Assembly: GCF_016862095.1 (NCBI RefSeq)
Contig: NZ_BOMH01000042.1
Span: 1-63,250, forward strand
Origin: Actinoplanes cyaneus
GTDB lineage: Bacteria > Actinomycetota > Actinomycetes > Mycobacteriales > Micromonosporaceae
DNA length: 63,250 nucleotides
Reading direction: 5' to 3'
The notes beneath the pieces are model-generated. The model did not search any database. It had not been told where the DNA came from and worked only from the letters and a program-made list of their open reading frames with translations. Shown one piece after another: positions 24,582-33,561 of the stretch (position 1 is its first letter; each line of letters starts with the position of its first letter). The position numbers and the translations under genes were made by a program.

Positions 24582-26150
24582 CTACTTCTTCAGCCAGCGC
24601 AGCAGGTAGGAGCGGCTGCGCTGGCGCGGGACGACCGGCACCCGCACCGTGGCCGCGGCCAGCTCGCGGGTGGGCCGGTCCAGCTCCGGCGTGGCCAGCG
24701 CCAGCTCGGCGACCGCCCGGGCGTGCGGCCCGCCGGCCGTCTCGGTGAACCGCCCGGCCACCACGGCCGCCACGTCCGCCCGCGCCGCCGGGTCCACCCA
24801 GGCGTAGGTGACCAGCGCGAACAGCGCCGCCTGGGTGACCCGGTCGACGTCGCCGTCGAGCAGCCCGAGCAGCAGGCGCCGGCGGCCGGAGTCCAGCCAC
24901 GGCTCCTCCGTCCCGTGGTGCAGCAGCCCGAGGCAGGCCCAGATCTCCGCCGCCCCGCGCGGCTCGGCGCCGGCCACCGTGGGGTGGCCGAGCATGGCGA
25001 GCAGCTCCCAGGGCTCGACGAGCACCAGGCCGAGCGCGCGGTCGTACGCCGCGGGCGGGTGCGGCCACCGGTCCGACGCCACCCGCAGCAACCGGGCCAC
25101 CGCGTCCCCCGAAGGCTCGGCGTTGACCGTCGCGCGGCCGGGCGGCAGCCGGGACAGGCCGGCCGGCGTGCCGCTGAGCCACGCCGTGTCGCGGCAGCAC
25201 TCGTCCAGGTCGGTGTGCTCGTGGGTGTCGTCGGGGTGGTCGCGGGCGAAGTCGGCGAGCGCGATCAGGTGCGCCACGTCGCCGTCGGCGCGGAACCGCA
25301 GCCGGTGGGCGGTGTGCACCACGCAGTCGAAGCGCGGGTCCCGCTCCAGCGCGCGCTCCGTCCAGTTCAGCGCTTCCTCGAGCCGGCCCAGGTCGGCGAG
25401 GGTGGCGGCGACGTCGGCGTAGACCGACAGGTCGTCCGGGTCGTACATGACGGCACGGCGCAGCGCGGCGAGCGCCTCGGGGATCCGGCCGGCGCTGCGG
25501 AACGCGTACCCCAGCCAGATCTCGCCCAGCTTGGACGGGCGGGACCGGGCGCCCCGGGTCGCCCAGTCGATCGCGAGCCGTGCCTCGCCGAGCCGACGGG
25601 CCAGCGCCGACCCCGCGCCCAGCAGCATCGCGTGCTCGCCGTGGGCGTCGATGGTGTGCCGGACCACGGTCAGGTAGGGCCGCAGTGACGTGGCAGCGGC
25701 TCTCGGCGCCGGATCGCCCACCGCCGTGCAGAGCCGCATCAGCGTGCGGGCCAGCGCGTCCGGGTCGATCCGCCCGCCCAGCACCGGGTCGCTGACCCAC
25801 GGGACGCCGGCCCAGTCGACGGCGGGGGTGTGCCCGCTGGCCGCGGCGAGCAGGGGCAGCGCGTCCTCCGGGCGCCCGGCCGCGGCGAGCAGGTGGGCGT
25901 GCGCGGCCACCCGGCCGGCCGGGGCGTGCGGCTCCAGCGGGAACAGGTCGAGCGCGCGGTCGGTGTCCGCCGCCAATCGGCTGAGCAGCTCGTGGATCTC
26001 CGGCAGGGTGGGTGCGTGGGGCAGCGCCCCGGCCAGGTGGCGGGCGGCCTGATCCATCTCGCCGCGGTCGAGTGCGGCACGGGCGAGGGCGAGGTCGTGC
26101 GGGACCTGGGGGTGGGCGTCCACGAGTGAAGACAGTACGGGCATCAGCAC
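24582..26150 (-). CDS. TPR-like helical repeat protein
   Basis: A 522-residue, largely helical cytoplasmic protein. Tetratricopeptide-like repeats are recognisable, especially between residues about 205 and 285 (IWLGYAFRSAGRIPEALAAL, YADVAATLADLGRLEEALNW, each with small/large residue spacing typical of TPR). The rest is Ala/Leu-rich helix without a catalytic motif. ATGs at 26150 and 26144 are possible starts. It has no signal or membrane helix. It faces the biotin carrier gene tail to tail. Its function is unknown; a protein-interaction scaffold is likely. Confidence 0.75.
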   Translation of the reverse strand: MLMPVLSSLVDAHPQVPHDLALARAALDRGEMDQAARHLAGALPHAPTLPEIHELLSRLAADTDRALDLFPLEPHAPAGRVAAHAHLLAAAGRPEDALPLLAAASGHTPAVDWAGVPWVSDPVLGGRIDPDALARTLMRLCTAVGDPAPRAAATSLRPYLTVVRHTIDAHGEHAMLLGAGSALARRLGEARLAIDWATRGARSRPSKLGEIWLGYAFRSAGRIPEALAALRRAVMYDPDDLSVYADVAATLADLGRLEEALNWTERALERDPRFDCVVHTAHRLRFRADGDVAHLIALADFARDHPDDTHEHTDLDECCRDTAWLSGTPAGLSRLPPGRATVNAEPSGDAVARLLRVASDRWPHPPAAYDRALGLVLVEPWELLAMLGHPTVAGAEPRGAAEIWACLGLLHHGTEEPWLDSGRRRLLLGLLDGDVDRVTQAALFALVTYAWVDPAARADVAAVVAGRFTETAGGPHARAVAELALATPELDRPTRELAAATVRVPVVPRQRSRSYLLRWLKK

Positions 26151-26221
26151 GATCTGTCAGGCCTCGCCTTTGCGCAGTAGTGCTCGAAAGGTTGACGTAC
26201 TAAGCTTTTTCTTGCAAGACT

Positions 26222-26236
26222 GCGCATCGATTGCGC
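26222..26236. promoter_or_regulatory. Palindrome upstream of the SIS-domain gene, possible operator
   Basis: GCGCATCGATTGCGC has perfect 5-base half sites around TCGAT, 28 bases before the start at 26264. A CTTGCAAG palindrome lies just upstream. It may be an operator, but the cognate regulator is not known. Confidence 0.35.
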
Positions 26237-26263
26237 GGGAACTGCTCATCTCGGGAGGATGAC

Positions 26264-27301
26264 GTGACAGAGCGAGGCCACGGGATGGCAGCGGACATTG
26301 CGGAACAGCCGGCGGGTTTCGCCCGCTTGCTGGAGGGTCCGCACGCGGACGCGATCGCCGGGGTCGCCGCCGAGATCGCGGCACGCCGGCCGCGGAACGT
26401 GGTGTTCGTCGGCCGCGGCACCTCCGACCACGCGGCGCTCTACGGGGCGTACCTCGCCGAGATCCGGCTGGGCCTGCCGGTGGCCAGCGCGTCGCCGAGC
26501 GCGATCACGCTCTACGGCGCTCGCCCCGACTTCACCGGCACGCTGGTCGTCGGAGTCAGCCAGAGCGGCGGCTCCCCCGACCTGACCGGTGTCCTCTCGG
26601 CCGCGCGGGAGACCGGCGCGCTCACCCTCGCCGTCACCAACAACCCGGAGTCGCCGCTGGCCAAGGCGGCCGAGCTGTCGGTGGACGTGGCGGCCGGGCA
26701 CGAGCGGGCGGTCGCGGCGACCAAGTCGTACACGGCCGAGCTGCTCGCGCTGCTCCTGCTCGTCGAGGGCATCCGGGCCGGCGACGGGCGGCTGCCGGAC
26801 GCCGAGCGGGCCGCGCTGGCCGAGCTGCCGGCGCTGGCCGAGTCGGTGCTCGCCGACCGGACCGCCGACGAGATCGCCCAGCGCTACCGGTTCGCGCCGC
26901 ACATGGTCACGACCGGCCGGGGGTATGCGTATCCGACCGCTCGCGAGGCCGGGCTGAAGCTGATGGAGACGTCGTACGTGCCGACGCTCGCGTTCTCCGG
27001 CGCCGACCTGCTGCACGGCCCGCTCGCGATGACCGACACCGACGTCCCGGTGATCGCCGTGGTCGGTGACGGCCCGGGCGGGAAGGCGATGGGCGACGTG
27101 CTCACGCGGCTCGGGGAGCGCCGGGCGGACGTGCTGACCGTCGGTCCCCGGGGTCGACTGGTCGTCCCGGCCGTCGACGAGCGTTACAGCCCGTTGCTGG
27201 ACATCCTGCCCCTGCAGCGGCTGGCGCTCGCGCTCGCGCTGGCCAAGGGTGAGGACCCGGACGCGCCACGCGGTCTCAAGAAGGTGACCAGCACGCTCTG
27301 A
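26264..27301 (+). CDS. SIS-domain sugar isomerase/deaminase, GlmS-like
   Basis: A protein of about 345 residues with two SIS domains, like the isomerase half of glucosamine-6-phosphate synthase but without the glutaminase domain. The phosphosugar-binding features are FVGRGTSDHAALYGAYLAE, VVGVSQSGGSPDL and AATKSYTAELLALLLL in the first domain, and ARGYAYPTAREAGLKLMETSY-like residues in the second. Members act as amino-sugar-phosphate isomerases or deaminases. The GTG at 26264 is chosen because GGGAGG lies upstream; an ATG at 26285 is possible. Confidence 0.85.
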   Translation: MTERGHGMAADIAEQPAGFARLLEGPHADAIAGVAAEIAARRPRNVVFVGRGTSDHAALYGAYLAEIRLGLPVASASPSAITLYGARPDFTGTLVVGVSQSGGSPDLTGVLSAARETGALTLAVTNNPESPLAKAAELSVDVAAGHERAVAATKSYTAELLALLLLVEGIRAGDGRLPDAERAALAELPALAESVLADRTADEIAQRYRFAPHMVTTGRGYAYPTAREAGLKLMETSYVPTLAFSGADLLHGPLAMTDTDVPVIAVVGDGPGGKAMGDVLTRLGERRADVLTVGPRGRLVVPAVDERYSPLLDILPLQRLALALALAKGEDPDAPRGLKKVTSTL

Positions 27302-27332
27302 CAGGAAACATCGGCGTGGCAGGCTTGGAGCC

Positions 27333-28880
27333 GTGTCCACCCTGCGCGATCTCGTCGAGGAACACACCAGCCTGGGTTCCGCCGACATCGACCACCTGCA
27401 CCGGCTCGCCGGTGACTGGCAGCTGCTCTCCGACCTCTCCTTCGCCGACCTGCTCCTGTGGGTGCCGATCAAGGGGGACAAGCCACGTCAGTTCCTCTGC
27501 GTGGCGCAGGTGCGCCCGACCACGGCGCCGACGGCGTACCAGGACGACCAGGTGGGCAAGATCTTCGGTGGCCCCGAGGTGGCCCACCTGGACATCGCCT
27601 TCACCCAGGAGCGCATCTGGCGGGAGGGCGACCCGGTCTGGTACGGGGACACGCCCGCCCGCCACGAGGCGATCCCGGTGCGCCGCCGCGACGAGAACGA
27701 CCACGAGGAGGGCTACAGCGAGGTGATCGCGGTGATCGGCCGCGACACCAACCTGAGCACCGCCCGCACGCCCAGCCAGCTGGAGCTGAACTACCTGACC
27801 ACCGCCGACGACCTGGCCCAGATGGTCGCCGACGGCACGTTCCCGCCGGCCCGCCAGCCCGGCGAGATGACCACCTCGGCGCCCCGGGTCGGCGACGGCC
27901 TGATCCGGCTGGACGCCTCCGGCAAGGTCACCTATGCCAGCCCGAACGCTCAGTCGGCCTACCGCCGGCTCGGCTTCAACGCGCACCTGGTCGGCGAGGA
28001 GCTGGCCCACCTCTCCAGCCGGCTGGCCGCCGACCCGCTGGAGGGCAACGACGTCGCCGAGCGGATCCGGTCCGCGCTGCGCGGCGAGTTCCCGCCGCGG
28101 ATGGAGTTCGACGCCCGCGGCGCCACCGTGCTGACCCGGTCGCTGCCGCTGCTCCCGGCCGGCGTGCCGATCGGCGGGCTGGTCCTCGTCCGGGACGTGA
28201 CCGAGGTCCGCCGGCGGGACCGCGCGCTGATGACCAAGGACGCCACCATCCGCGAGATCCACCACCGGGTGAAGAACAACCTGCAGACCGTCGCCGCGCT
28301 GCTGCGCCTGCAGGCCCGCCGGGTGGACGCGCCGGAGGCCCGGATGGCGCTGGAGGAATCGGTGCGCCGGGTCGCCTCGATCGCGCTGGTCCACGAGACC
28401 CTGTCGATGTCCAGCGACGAGGCGGTCGAGTTCGACGGCATCGTCGACCGGGTCGCCACCGCCGCCACCGAGGTCGCCTCGACCAGTTTCCCGGTACGGA
28501 TGAGGCGCGAGGGCACCTTCGGGATACTGCCCGCCGAGATCGCCACGTCGCTGGTCATGGTGCTGAACGAGCTCCTGATCAACGCGGTCGAGCACGGTTT
28601 CGGCACCCCCGAGGGCGACGACGAGGACGACGCCGTCGCGCCGGAGCAGGGCGCCGAGGTGGTCGTCTCCGCGCACAAGTTCCGCAAGCAGTTGCACGTC
28701 ACGGTCGCCGACAACGGTCGCGGGCTGCCGGAGGGCTTCCGGCCGGACGCCGGCGGGCGGCTCGGGTTGCAGATCGTCCGCGCGCTGGCCACCGGCGAGC
28801 TGCGCGGGAGCATCGAGCTGCGCAACCGGGCCGGGGGCGGCACCGAGGCCGTGCTCGTGGTGCCGCTCGGCAAGCGCTGA
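27333..28880 (+). CDS. pdtaS: Cytoplasmic sensor histidine kinase PdtaS
   Basis: A 515-residue soluble kinase: an N-terminal GAF-like domain (about 1-170), a PAS domain (about 185-290), then a HisKA_2 domain with REIHHRVKNNLQTVAALLRL (phosphoacceptor His about residue 310) and a HATPase domain with LNELLINAVEHGF and DNGRGLPEGF. In mycobacteria the orthologue phosphorylates the ANTAR regulator PdtaR, which controls translation by RNA binding. No ANTAR gene is in the window. The gene lies in a conserved neighbourhood with whiB1, the biotin carrier and the SigR locus. The start is GTG. Confidence 0.95.
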   Translation: MSTLRDLVEEHTSLGSADIDHLHRLAGDWQLLSDLSFADLLLWVPIKGDKPRQFLCVAQVRPTTAPTAYQDDQVGKIFGGPEVAHLDIAFTQERIWREGDPVWYGDTPARHEAIPVRRRDENDHEEGYSEVIAVIGRDTNLSTARTPSQLELNYLTTADDLAQMVADGTFPPARQPGEMTTSAPRVGDGLIRLDASGKVTYASPNAQSAYRRLGFNAHLVGEELAHLSSRLAADPLEGNDVAERIRSALRGEFPPRMEFDARGATVLTRSLPLLPAGVPIGGLVLVRDVTEVRRRDRALMTKDATIREIHHRVKNNLQTVAALLRLQARRVDAPEARMALEESVRRVASIALVHETLSMSSDEAVEFDGIVDRVATAATEVASTSFPVRMRREGTFGILPAEIATSLVMVLNELLINAVEHGFGTPEGDDEDDAVAPEQGAEVVVSAHKFRKQLHVTVADNGRGLPEGFRPDAGGRLGLQIVRALATGELRGSIELRNRAGGGTEAVLVVPLGKR

Positions 28881-28894
28881 CCCGCACGCTTCCC

Positions 28895-28947
28895 GGCCGG
28901 TTCTCACCGTGGTCGTTCGTCCCTCGCAACCATGGTGAGAACCAGCC
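28895..28947. repeat. Family A palindrome, copy 3 (diverged)
   Basis: Two 19-base arms (28895-28913 and 28929-28947) differ at two positions, both of which still allow G-U pairing. The outer part (GGTTCTCA and TGAGAACC) matches the copies at 9892 and 44279, but the loop is different. It lies 15 bases after pdtaS and could end its transcript. Confidence 0.75.
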
Positions 28948-29103
28948 GAGAGAGTGGATCTCGATCGATGCGTCGGGCCGCTCTACCTGCGGTGTAACGT
29001 TTTCGTAACGGCAGTAAGAGAACTCCGCCAAGTGCCGCGGACCACACTCCCGAAATCTGGACCTCACTGGCCCACATTCGGTTTGCGTGAGAGGCTTACC
29101 GGC

Positions 29104-29190
29104 ATGACCGCTGCTCTTGACCGCCGCTTCGTGGCCCGCCGCCACGTCGATTACGGCCGTGTCTTCAGCGCGATGTGTCCGGCTTCCTGA
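29104..29190 (+). CDS. Putative leader peptide of the sulfite-reduction operon
   Basis: A 28-residue reading frame starting ATG and ending ...RRHVDYGRVFSAMCPAS. Very short peptides with an RRHVDLxRVxSAxC-type sequence sit upstream of sulfur-assimilation genes in Streptomyces and relatives, and mycobacteria have Cys-rich short ORFs that act as cysteine-responsive attenuators. Here the Cys codon is four codons from the end. It lies 122 bases before the sulfite reductase start. The regulatory role is inference; the coding status is likely. Confidence 0.65.
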   Translation: MTAALDRRFVARRHVDYGRVFSAMCPAS

Positions 29191-29312
29191 CGCCGCCCCC
29201 CTTTATTTCGGGCGCGGACGACAAGCCGGCCCTCTCCCGACGCTGACGTCGCGGAGCCTCCTCAAGGCCGCGATTGTCCTCCGGTGCCCACGAAACCCGG
29301 AGGACCGCCGCC

Positions 29313-31004
29313 ATGGCGCCCAGCAACACTCCCGCAACACCGGCCGCTCGCCCTCGTAAGGCGCGCGGCGAGGGTCAGTGGGCGCTCGGACACCGCGAGC
29401 CGCTCAACCCCAACGAGCGCAGCAAGAAGGACGACAACCCGCTCAACGTCCGGGCGCGCATCGAGAACATCTACGCCCACCGGGGCTTCGCCTCGATCGA
29501 CCCGGCCGACCTGCGTGGCCGTTTCCGCTGGTGGGGGCTCTACACCCAGCGCAAGGCCGGGATCGACGGCGGCCGCACCGCGGTGCTGGAGCCCGAAGAG
29601 CTCGAGGACGAGTACTTCATGCTCCGCGTCCGCATCGACGGCGGCGCGCTGAACCTGGCCCAGTTGCGCACCATCGCGCAGATCTCCACCGAGTTCGCCC
29701 GCGACAGCGCGGACATCACCGACCGGCAGAACATCCAGCTCCACTGGGTGCGGGTCGAGGACGTGCCGGAGATCTGGCGCCGGCTCGAGGCGGTCGGCCT
29801 GCAGACCACCGAGGCGTGCGGTGACTGTCCCCGCGTCGTGCTCGGCAGCCCGGTCGCCGGCATCTCGACCGACGAGGTGATCGACGCGACCCCGGCGATC
29901 GACGAGATCATCAAGCGCTACATCGGCGACCCGGCGTACTCGAACCTGCCCCGCAAGTTCAAGACCGTCATCTCCTGGCTGCCCGACGGGCCGTACCTTG
30001 CGAACGACGTCTCCTTCGTCGGCTCGGTGCACCCGGACCACGGGCCCGGCTTCGACCTCTGGGTCGGCGGCGGCCTCTCCACCAACCCGCGGCTGGCCGA
30101 GCGCCTCGGCGTGTGGGTGCCGCTCGCCGAGATCCCGGACGTCTGGGAGGGCGTCGTCGCGATCTTCCGCGACTACGGGTACCGCCGGCTGCGTCACCGC
30201 GCCCGCCTGAAGTTCCTGCTCGCCGACTGGGGCGTGGAGAAGTTCCGCGAGGTCCTGGAGAAGGAGTACCTCGGTCGCGCGCTGATCGACGGTCCCGCCC
30301 CGGACCTGCCGGAGAAGCCGATCGACCACATCGGCGTGCACAAGCAGCGCGACGGCCGTAACTACGTCGGCGCGGCCCCGGTCGTGGGCCGGTCCTCCGG
30401 CAAGCAGCTCAGCGACCTGGCGGACCTCGCCGAGCGGCACGGGTCGGACCGGGTGCGGCTCACGGCGTACCAGAAACTGCTCGTCCTCGATGTTGCGGAT
30501 GACCAGGTGGAGTCACTGATCACGGGACTGCGGGGGATCGGCCTGGAGGCGCGGCCCTCGGCATGGCGGCGCGGCACGATGGCCTGCACCGGCATCGAGT
30601 ACTGCAAGCTCGCGATCGTCGAGACCAAGGCCCGCGGCGAGGAACTGGTCGCGCGGCTCGAGGAGCGGCTCAAGGACTTCGACGCGGACATCTCGGTGCA
30701 CATCAACGGCTGCCCGAACGCCTGCGCCCGCACCCAGGTCGCCGACATCGGACTCAAGGGCCAGCTCGTTCTGAACGCGCACGGCGAGCAGGTCGAAGGC
30801 TTCCAGATCCACCTCGGCGGCGCGCTCGGCATGGCCAAGGGCGAGACCGCCGGCTTCGGCCGCAAGCTGCGCGGCCTCAAGGCCACGGCAGAAGAGCTCC
30901 CGGAGTACGTGGAACGCGTCGCTCGCCACTACCTGGACGGACGTTCCGACGGTGAGACGTTCGCCAACTGGGTGATGCGGGCCGAGGAAGGGCTCCTCAA
31001 ATGA
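29313..31004 (+). CDS. sir: Ferredoxin-dependent sulfite (nitrite) reductase
   Basis: A 563-residue siroheme [4Fe-4S] reductase that reduces sulfite to sulfide for cysteine synthesis; the close relative NirA reduces nitrite. The two half domains each carry the conserved nitrite/sulfite reductase fold. Cluster ligands are in CTGIEYC and in NGCPNAC. The context (zinc ribbon, cysH, sirB) favours sulfite over nitrite. The ATG at 29313 has GGAGGA eight bases upstream. The stop overlaps the next start as ATGA. Confidence 0.9.
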   Translation: MAPSNTPATPAARPRKARGEGQWALGHREPLNPNERSKKDDNPLNVRARIENIYAHRGFASIDPADLRGRFRWWGLYTQRKAGIDGGRTAVLEPEELEDEYFMLRVRIDGGALNLAQLRTIAQISTEFARDSADITDRQNIQLHWVRVEDVPEIWRRLEAVGLQTTEACGDCPRVVLGSPVAGISTDEVIDATPAIDEIIKRYIGDPAYSNLPRKFKTVISWLPDGPYLANDVSFVGSVHPDHGPGFDLWVGGGLSTNPRLAERLGVWVPLAEIPDVWEGVVAIFRDYGYRRLRHRARLKFLLADWGVEKFREVLEKEYLGRALIDGPAPDLPEKPIDHIGVHKQRDGRNYVGAAPVVGRSSGKQLSDLADLAERHGSDRVRLTAYQKLLVLDVADDQVESLITGLRGIGLEARPSAWRRGTMACTGIEYCKLAIVETKARGEELVARLEERLKDFDADISVHINGCPNACARTQVADIGLKGQLVLNAHGEQVEGFQIHLGGALGMAKGETAGFGRKLRGLKATAEELPEYVERVARHYLDGRSDGETFANWVMRAEEGLLK

Positions 31005-31159
31005 GCGACGCCCGATCCGCCCCGCTCTACTGCCCCTACTGCGGTGAAGAGGACCTCCGCCCCAACGAGTCCTCGCACGGCGCCTGGGAGTGCCACTCCT
31101 GCGCCCGAGTCTTCACGGTCAAGTTCAACGGGTTGTTGTCCAAGGGAGCCACGTCATGA
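31001..31159 (+). CDS. Zinc-ribbon protein of the sulfite-reduction operon
   Basis: A 52-residue protein with two CxxC pairs (LYCPYCGEED and WECHSCARVF), a typical zinc or iron-sulfur binding ribbon. It overlaps the sulfite reductase stop by four bases and the cysH start by four bases, so all three are translationally coupled. Similar small genes accompany sulfite reductase in Streptomyces. It may help deliver electrons or assemble the enzyme; this is inference. Confidence 0.85.
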   Translation: MSDARSAPLYCPYCGEEDLRPNESSHGAWECHSCARVFTVKFNGLLSKGATS

Positions 31160-31920
31160 GCATCCTCAACGCCACCGGCCTGGGCCTGATCAACCTGGGC
31201 GCTCCGAGCGCCCCCGCTGACCCCGCCCGCCGCACCCCTGACGAGCTGCGCGAGCTCGCCGTCCAGGCCGCACGGGACCTGGAGGGCAAGCCCGCCGAAG
31301 TGATCGCCAAGTGGGCGACCGACACCTTCGGCGCGCGGTTCTGTGTCACCAGCTCGATGGCCGACGCCGTGGTGGCGCACCTCTTCTCCCGCGTCGCGCC
31401 CGGCGTCGACGTGGTCTTCCTCGACACCGGCCTGCACTTCCCGGAGACCCTCAAGGTCCGGGACACGGTCGCCGCGACCATGGACGTCAACGTCCGCTCT
31501 ATCCGCCCGCGGCTGACGGTCGGCCGGCAGGACGCGGAGTACGGGCCTCGCCTGTTCGCCCGCAGCCCCGACGAGTGCTGCTTCATGCGCAAGGTCGAGC
31601 CGCTGGAGCGGGCCCTCGCCGAATACGACTCGTGGGCCACCGGCCTGCGCCGCGACGAGTCGCCGACCCGCGCCAACACGCCGGTCGTCGCCTTCGACGC
31701 GAAGAAGGGCAAGGTCAAGGTCAACCCGATCGCGGCCTGGACCCAGGACGACGTCGACCGCTACATCAGCCGGTGGAACGTGCCGGTCAACGAGCTCTTC
31801 AAGAAGGGGTACGGGTCGATCGGCTGCTGGCCGTGCACCCGCCGCACCAAGGCCGGCGAGGACCCGCGCGCCGGCCGCTGGGCGATGTTCGAGAAGACCG
31901 AATGCGGTCTGCACGTCTGA
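31156..31920 (+). CDS. cysH: Adenylyl-sulfate (APS) reductase
   Basis: A 254-residue assimilatory reductase of the PAPS/APS family. The presence of paired cysteines (DECCFMRKVEPL and IGCWPCTRRT) indicates the [4Fe-4S] cluster typical of APS-using enzymes. The C-terminal catalytic Cys is in the ECGLHV motif. It converts adenylyl sulfate to sulfite with thioredoxin. It overlaps the preceding zinc-ribbon gene by four bases and the next gene by 19 bases, so one operon is certain. Confidence 0.95.
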   Translation: MSILNATGLGLINLGAPSAPADPARRTPDELRELAVQAARDLEGKPAEVIAKWATDTFGARFCVTSSMADAVVAHLFSRVAPGVDVVFLDTGLHFPETLKVRDTVAATMDVNVRSIRPRLTVGRQDAEYGPRLFARSPDECCFMRKVEPLERALAEYDSWATGLRRDESPTRANTPVVAFDAKKGKVKVNPIAAWTQDDVDRYISRWNVPVNELFKKGYGSIGCWPCTRRTKAGEDPRAGRWAMFEKTECGLHV

Positions 31921-32654
31921 GTCCGCCCCGCCCCGCCGTGGTCCTGGTGGCCCACGGCAGCCGGGACCCGCGGGCGGCCGCGTCGACCGAGGCGCTGGCC
32001 CGGGCGGTGCGGCAGGCGCGACCGGAGTGGCTGGTCCGGGCCACGTACCTGGATCACGCCGGGCCCCGGCCGCTGGACGTGCTGGCGGCGCTCGGGCGGC
32101 GCCGGGCGGTGCTGGTGCCGCTGCTGCTGACCGCCGCGTACCACGGAAAGGTGGATCTGCCGGCGGTCGTCTCCGCGGCCGCGGGACTACCGGTGGACGT
32201 GTCGCTGGCCGACGTGCTGGGGCCGCTGCCGCTTCGGACGGCCCCCCGGCTGCTGCTCGACGCTCTCGTGCGGCGGCTGCCCGCCCCGGAGACGTTCGAC
32301 GCCGTGGTGCTCGCCTCGGCGGGAACACGCGACGCCGCCGCCCGGGGAACCGTGGAACATGCCGCGGCGGCGCTGGGAGCCCGTCTCGGAGTGCCGGCGG
32401 CGGTGTCGTACTCCTCGGGGGCCGGGCCGCGCGCCGGGGAAGCCGTCCGGGCGCTGCGGGACGGTGGGGCCCGGCGGGTCGCGGTGGCGGGATACTTCCT
32501 GGCGCCTGGATTGCTCTACGACCTGGCGGTGTCCTCGGGCCGGGAGGCCGGGGCGGTGGCGGTGGCTGAGCCGCTCGGGGATGCGCCGGAGTTGGTCGGC
32601 CTGATCAGTGCGCGGGTGGCGGCCGCCGGAGTGCGGGCGCTCGCCGCGGCCTGA
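31902..32654 (+). CDS. sirB: Sirohydrochlorin chelatase (SirB/CbiX)
   Basis: A 250-residue class II chelatase with two half-domains that inserts ferrous iron into sirohydrochlorin to make siroheme, the cofactor of the sulfite reductase encoded upstream. Motifs include VVLVAHGSRDPRA with the metal-binding His and LLTAAYHGKVDLP with the second His. The start at 31902 overlaps cysH; a GTG at 31938 is an alternative start and would lose the first dozen residues. It completes a self-contained sulfite-reduction operon. Confidence 0.85.
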   Translation: MRSARLSPPRPAVVLVAHGSRDPRAAASTEALARAVRQARPEWLVRATYLDHAGPRPLDVLAALGRRRAVLVPLLLTAAYHGKVDLPAVVSAAAGLPVDVSLADVLGPLPLRTAPRLLLDALVRRLPAPETFDAVVLASAGTRDAAARGTVEHAAAALGARLGVPAAVSYSSGAGPRAGEAVRALRDGGARRVAVAGYFLAPGLLYDLAVSSGREAGAVAVAEPLGDAPELVGLISARVAAAGVRALAAA

Positions 32655-32783
32655 AGGTGTTCGGGCGTCCTGAAGGGGTTCGGGCGGGCTGAAGCGCCCG
32701 GCGGGCTGAAGCGCCGCCGACATCCGGCTGGCCGGACTCGGCTGGTTCCCAGGGGTGCTTGAGGTGTGCGGAAAGGCCTTTGC

Positions 32784-32864
32784 CGTCCAGCCGGGCTCGG
32801 TGAGCTGGTGCTGAGGGTTGTTTCGTGGCGGGTAGGCAGCCGTGACGTCCAGCCGGGCTCGGTG
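32784..32864. repeat. 19-base direct repeat with hairpin-like spacer
   Basis: Identical CGTCCAGCCGGGCTCGGTG at 32784-32802 and 32846-32864, 62 bases apart. The spacer contains a CTGGTGCTGAGGGTTG / CAGCCGTGACGTCCAG imperfect inverted repeat resembling the array at 40481-40700. Confidence 0.6.
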
Positions 32865-33228
32865 CGCCGGCGGTCAGAGGTGCCTGCTGCGGGAGGAACT
32901 CTGACGGCCGGCCGGAATCGCGCGCTGACTCATAAGGACCCGGGGTCACGTGATGATCCGGCACAGAACGCGGCACAGGGCAGCCGACGGGTGCTCCATG
33001 GCGCAAAGGGGGAGAGACTGCGGGCGGTGGCAGGGTGCGCGGCGCAACGCGGAGGAGGCGGCGGCCGGCGGGCGGTCGGGGCCGGCTCACGGGCGCGGGC
33101 TCAAACCGTACCCCTCCAGCTGATTGGCTCTTGAGGGTTGGCGCAGGAGCAACACAACCCACCCACCCCACTGGGGGAAGGCCCCGCTGACCATTGTCGC
33201 GCGAAAGCCGGCCCCCGCGCCGACGGCC

Positions 33229-33254
33229 TGTGGACAACCCATCGCTGTGGACAA
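33229..33254. other. Paired DnaA-box-like sites
   Basis: TGTGGACAA occurs at 33229-33237 and 33246-33254, 17 bases apart, and is the complement of the actinobacterial DnaA box TTGTCCACA. A weaker site (CCGTCCACA) is at 33319-33327. There are no replication genes nearby, so this could be a DnaA-titration or regulatory cluster. Confidence 0.5.
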
Positions 33255-33561
33255 CTTGCGGACGGCCTCATCGCCCCGCAGACCGCCGGAATCACCGGGC
33301 GGGCCGGTCGATGCCGCTCCGTCCACAACCGATCCGCAGAGCTGATCTCCGTCGATCAGTTACGCAAAGTGATGATCACTCTGCGCTACGCGACAATGGG
33401 AGCCGGCATCGGAGCATCCACAACGGAGTGTGCTGGAGTGGCGACGGAAACCGGTCGATCACCAATTTCGAGATCATTTCAGGAGTGCGGGCAAACGTAC
33501 GGTGATCGAATTGACGCTCAGCGGAATGGGGACTGTGAGTAGGCGACCCGAAACAGCAAGA

